Part shown: positions 62,347-64,000 of the stretch, piece by piece | Numbering within the stretch: the stretch's first letter is position 1 | Layout of the letters: each line of letters starts with the position of its first letter | NCBI GenBank assembly: GCA_029858505.1 | Contig: JAOUEW010000001.1 | Span: 124,001-188,000, forward strand | From: Deltaproteobacteria bacterium | Lineage (GTDB): Bacteria > SAR324 > JACQKK01 | Direction of reading: 5' to 3' | Length of the DNA stretch: 64,000 bases | Made by a program: the position numbers and the translations under genes | Notes under the pieces: model-generated | Told to the model about the DNA's origin: nothing | Databases searched by the model: none | Seen by the model: only the letters and a program-made list of their open reading frames with translations

Positions 62347-63789
62347 TTAACTTCGCCGGAACACCCGGCGCAGAATCCATTCTTTCCAAGGGCGGAAGGG
62401 CGGGTGGTGGAAGTTGAGATTGGGGTGAAACAACCGGAGCAACACCGGCTTTTGGTGGCTGAACTCTAAAAAACCCGCCCGGCCATGATAGGCCCCCAGC
62501 CCGCTGGCCCCCACTCCCCCGAAGGGCAGTTCTCCCCCGGCAATGTGCACCACCGTGTCGTTCAGCACCAGGGCCCCGGAGGAGGTTTCCAGGGCCGCCC
62601 GGCGGCGGGCATGGCGGCTGCGAGTAAACAGATACAAGGCCAGGGGCTTGGGCCGTTCCCGCACAAATTCCAAAGCCTGGTCCAATCCCTTCACCGGAAT
62701 CACCGGCAGCAGGGGGCCAAAAACTTCTTCCCGCATCAGGGGAGATTTCAGGTTCACCCGGGTCAACACCGTGGGGGCAATGTAGCGGGTCTTGGGGTCT
62801 GTCTGACCACCAGTCACCGGTCGCCCTCCGCTCATCAGGGCCGCCACCCGGCGGAAATGTCCGTCATCCACCATCCGGCCATAATCCGACGACTTCGCCG
62901 GGTCGGGGCCAAACAAACGTTCCACGGCAGTCTTTAGTTCCGCCAGCAACGCTTGCTCCACCCTTTGTTCCACCAACACGTAATCCGGGGAGAGGCACAC
63001 CTGCCCGGCGTTGAGGAACCGCCCCCAGGCAATGCGCTGGGCGGTGATGGCCAGGGGGGCGTCGGCCAGCACAAGGGCGGGGTTTTTCCCCCCCAGTTCC
63101 AGGGTGACTGGGGTCAGGTGCTGGGCGGCGGCGGCGTACACCAGCCGGGCCACGGCCTCTCCACCGGTGTAAAACACGTGATCCCAAGGATGTTCCAGCA
63201 GGGCCTGGGCGGTGCTGGCCCCGCCCTCCACCACCGCCACGGCGGGGTCCAGATAGCGGGGAATCAACCGGGCCAGCAGCCGAGACACCTCCGGGGCTTT
63301 CTCCGAGGGCTTGAGCACCACGCAGTTGCCCGCCGCCAGGGCATCCACCAGGGGGCCCAAGGTCATTTGCAGGGGGTAGTTCCAGGGGCCCAGAATCAGC
63401 ACCACGCCCTTGGGTTCGGGCAGCACCCGGCCCCGGCCCGGCCACAACAGCAGGGGCAGACCCGTCCGGCGGGGGCGCATCCAGCGGCGCAGGTGGGCCA
63501 GGGTGTGGCGCAGGTGGGCCGCCACCATGGCGGTTTCAGAAAGCCAGGCCTCGAAGGGCGGTTTGGCCATGCGCTCGGCCAGGGCCTGTTGAATCGCTTC
63601 TTCGTTCTCTTCCAACATGCCAAGCAAGGCCTGTAACTGTGCCCGCCGCCAAGCCAGGGGGCGGGTTTGCCCGCTATAAAATATTTTCCGCAGCCGGTCC
63701 CTCAAGGGGGGGATTTTTCCCGCAGGGGTTTCTGCCACTGTTCCTGCGGATGGAGACTTGTGGGCGGGGCGCTGCTTGCGGGGGGCCAT
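62347..63789 (-). CDS. Class 3-type aldehyde dehydrogenase
   Basis: This 480-residue NAD(P)-dependent aldehyde dehydrogenase has general base Glu231 (LELGGKNPALV) and nucleophile Cys265 (NAGQVCLSPDYV). The motifs EPKGVVLILGPWNYP and FGGVGASGLGAYHG place it with the class 3/coniferyl aldehyde dehydrogenases. The C-terminus has a basic stretch as in membrane-associated long-chain forms. Substrate is not predictable here. The first 25 residues are lysine- and proline-rich. Confidence 0.92.
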   Translation of the reverse strand: MAPRKQRPAHKSPSAGTVAETPAGKIPPLRDRLRKIFYSGQTRPLAWRRAQLQALLGMLEENEEAIQQALAERMAKPPFEAWLSETAMVAAHLRHTLAHLRRWMRPRRTGLPLLLWPGRGRVLPEPKGVVLILGPWNYPLQMTLGPLVDALAAGNCVVLKPSEKAPEVSRLLARLIPRYLDPAVAVVEGGASTAQALLEHPWDHVFYTGGEAVARLVYAAAAQHLTPVTLELGGKNPALVLADAPLAITAQRIAWGRFLNAGQVCLSPDYVLVEQRVEQALLAELKTAVERLFGPDPAKSSDYGRMVDDGHFRRVAALMSGGRPVTGGQTDPKTRYIAPTVLTRVNLKSPLMREEVFGPLLPVIPVKGLDQALEFVRERPKPLALYLFTRSRHARRRAALETSSGALVLNDTVVHIAGGELPFGGVGASGLGAYHGRAGFLEFSHQKPVLLRLFHPNLNFHHPPFRPWKEWILRRVFRRS

Positions 63790-63810
63790 GGGCTTTGGGG
63801 GGAAAGGGGT

Positions 63811-64000
63811 TTAAATATATTCCCCAGCATATTCCCGTACCGGTTTGCCGTCCAGCACGTGGAACACCCGGATTTTTTTTAAGGTGGCGGCGGGAATTTG
63901 CCCAATGGGAATGTAGAGCAGTTTTCGCCCCATGCGGGCGGCCAGCAAATGAAACCAGGGCCGGGGCGGATGAGCGGCCACGTAGGCCACCGCCCGCTCC
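63811..64000 (-). CDS. Partial gene running off the window edge
   Basis: This open frame on the minus strand enters at the end of the window and stops at TAA 63811. The 62 visible C-terminal residues read AVAYVAAHPPRPWFHLLAAR, GRKLLYIPIG and HVLDGKPVREYAGEYI at the end. The product is not recognised. The stop is 21 bases before the aldehyde dehydrogenase start, so the two genes are probably in one operon. Confidence 0.6.
   Translation of the reverse strand, partial: ERAVAYVAAHPPRPWFHLLAARMGRKLLYIPIGQIPAATLKKIRVFHVLDGKPVREYAGEYI

Overview
This is a GC-rich, gene-dense stretch of chromosome from a Gram-negative bacterium. The LptD outer-membrane LPS assembly protein, several signal-peptide proteins with outer-membrane-barrel character, TatB, MltD and DacB show a double membrane. 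A chemoreceptor, several receiver, Hpt, PilZ and histidine-kinase proteins and envelope proteins related to flagellar accessory factors suggest a motile, signal-rich lifestyle. A ferredoxin-dependent 2-oxoacid oxidoreductase (KorA with fused gamma-alpha domains, plus KorB) points to anaerobic or microaerophilic metabolism, possibly a reductive TCA cycle. A deep-branching proteobacterium (for example Magnetococcia-like) would fit, but the sequence alone does not settle this. There is no rRNA, no CRISPR array, no intact insertion sequence and no prophage. Three tRNA genes (Pro-GGG, Arg-CCG, Leu-GAG) are present.

Layout. 0-5.9 kb: hslO-lptD operon, small exported or membrane proteins, and an IHF/HU protein. 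6.4-10.3 kb (minus): an envelope operon of an LPP20-like protein, a TPR/SLH lipoprotein and a large exported protein. 10.5-14.2 kb (minus): a four-gene, translationally coupled operon of AAA15 ATPase, TOPRIM-like DUF3226 protein, deoxyhypusine-synthase-like protein and Fic protein. Its base composition is mosaic, and it is the best candidate here for an undescribed defence or stress system. 14.2-18.3 kb: trpS, tRNA-Pro, an unknown gene and tgt. 18.5-21.5 kb: Sel1 repeat paralogues and a degenerate 5'-nucleotidase-like protein. 21.6-30.1 kb: tRNA-Arg, chemoreceptor, TerC, RecJ and an extradiol-dioxygenase-like protein. 30.1-36.7 kb: an AT-rich orphan nuclease-like gene, an EVE protein, a 1296-residue coiled-coil protein with a receiver-like tail next to a CheY-like protein, and TatB. 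36.8-46.4 kb: RsfS, two RNA methyltransferases, a thioesterase, uracil-DNA glycosylase, MltD, a vapBC module and a VanX-like peptidase. 46.7-54.2 kb: tRNA-Leu, signalling proteins, a DapF homologue lacking both catalytic cysteines, and a ComEC without its beta-lactamase domain. 54.3-64 kb: korA-[mntA-hepT]-korB, mutM, dacB, a monothiol glutaredoxin and an aldehyde dehydrogenase.

Three patterns cut across the window. First, two unrelated toxin-antitoxin modules (vapBC and mntA-hepT) each sit between an intact host gene and a second copy of that gene's 3' end, stop codon included, which suggests a shared insertion route. Second, about ten gene-free intervals hold a two-hairpin intergenic repeat whose second stem changes sequence by compensatory substitutions while keeping pairing. 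Third, a smaller repeat with near-perfect terminal inverted repeats is present. These repeats fill almost every gap longer than 300 bases.
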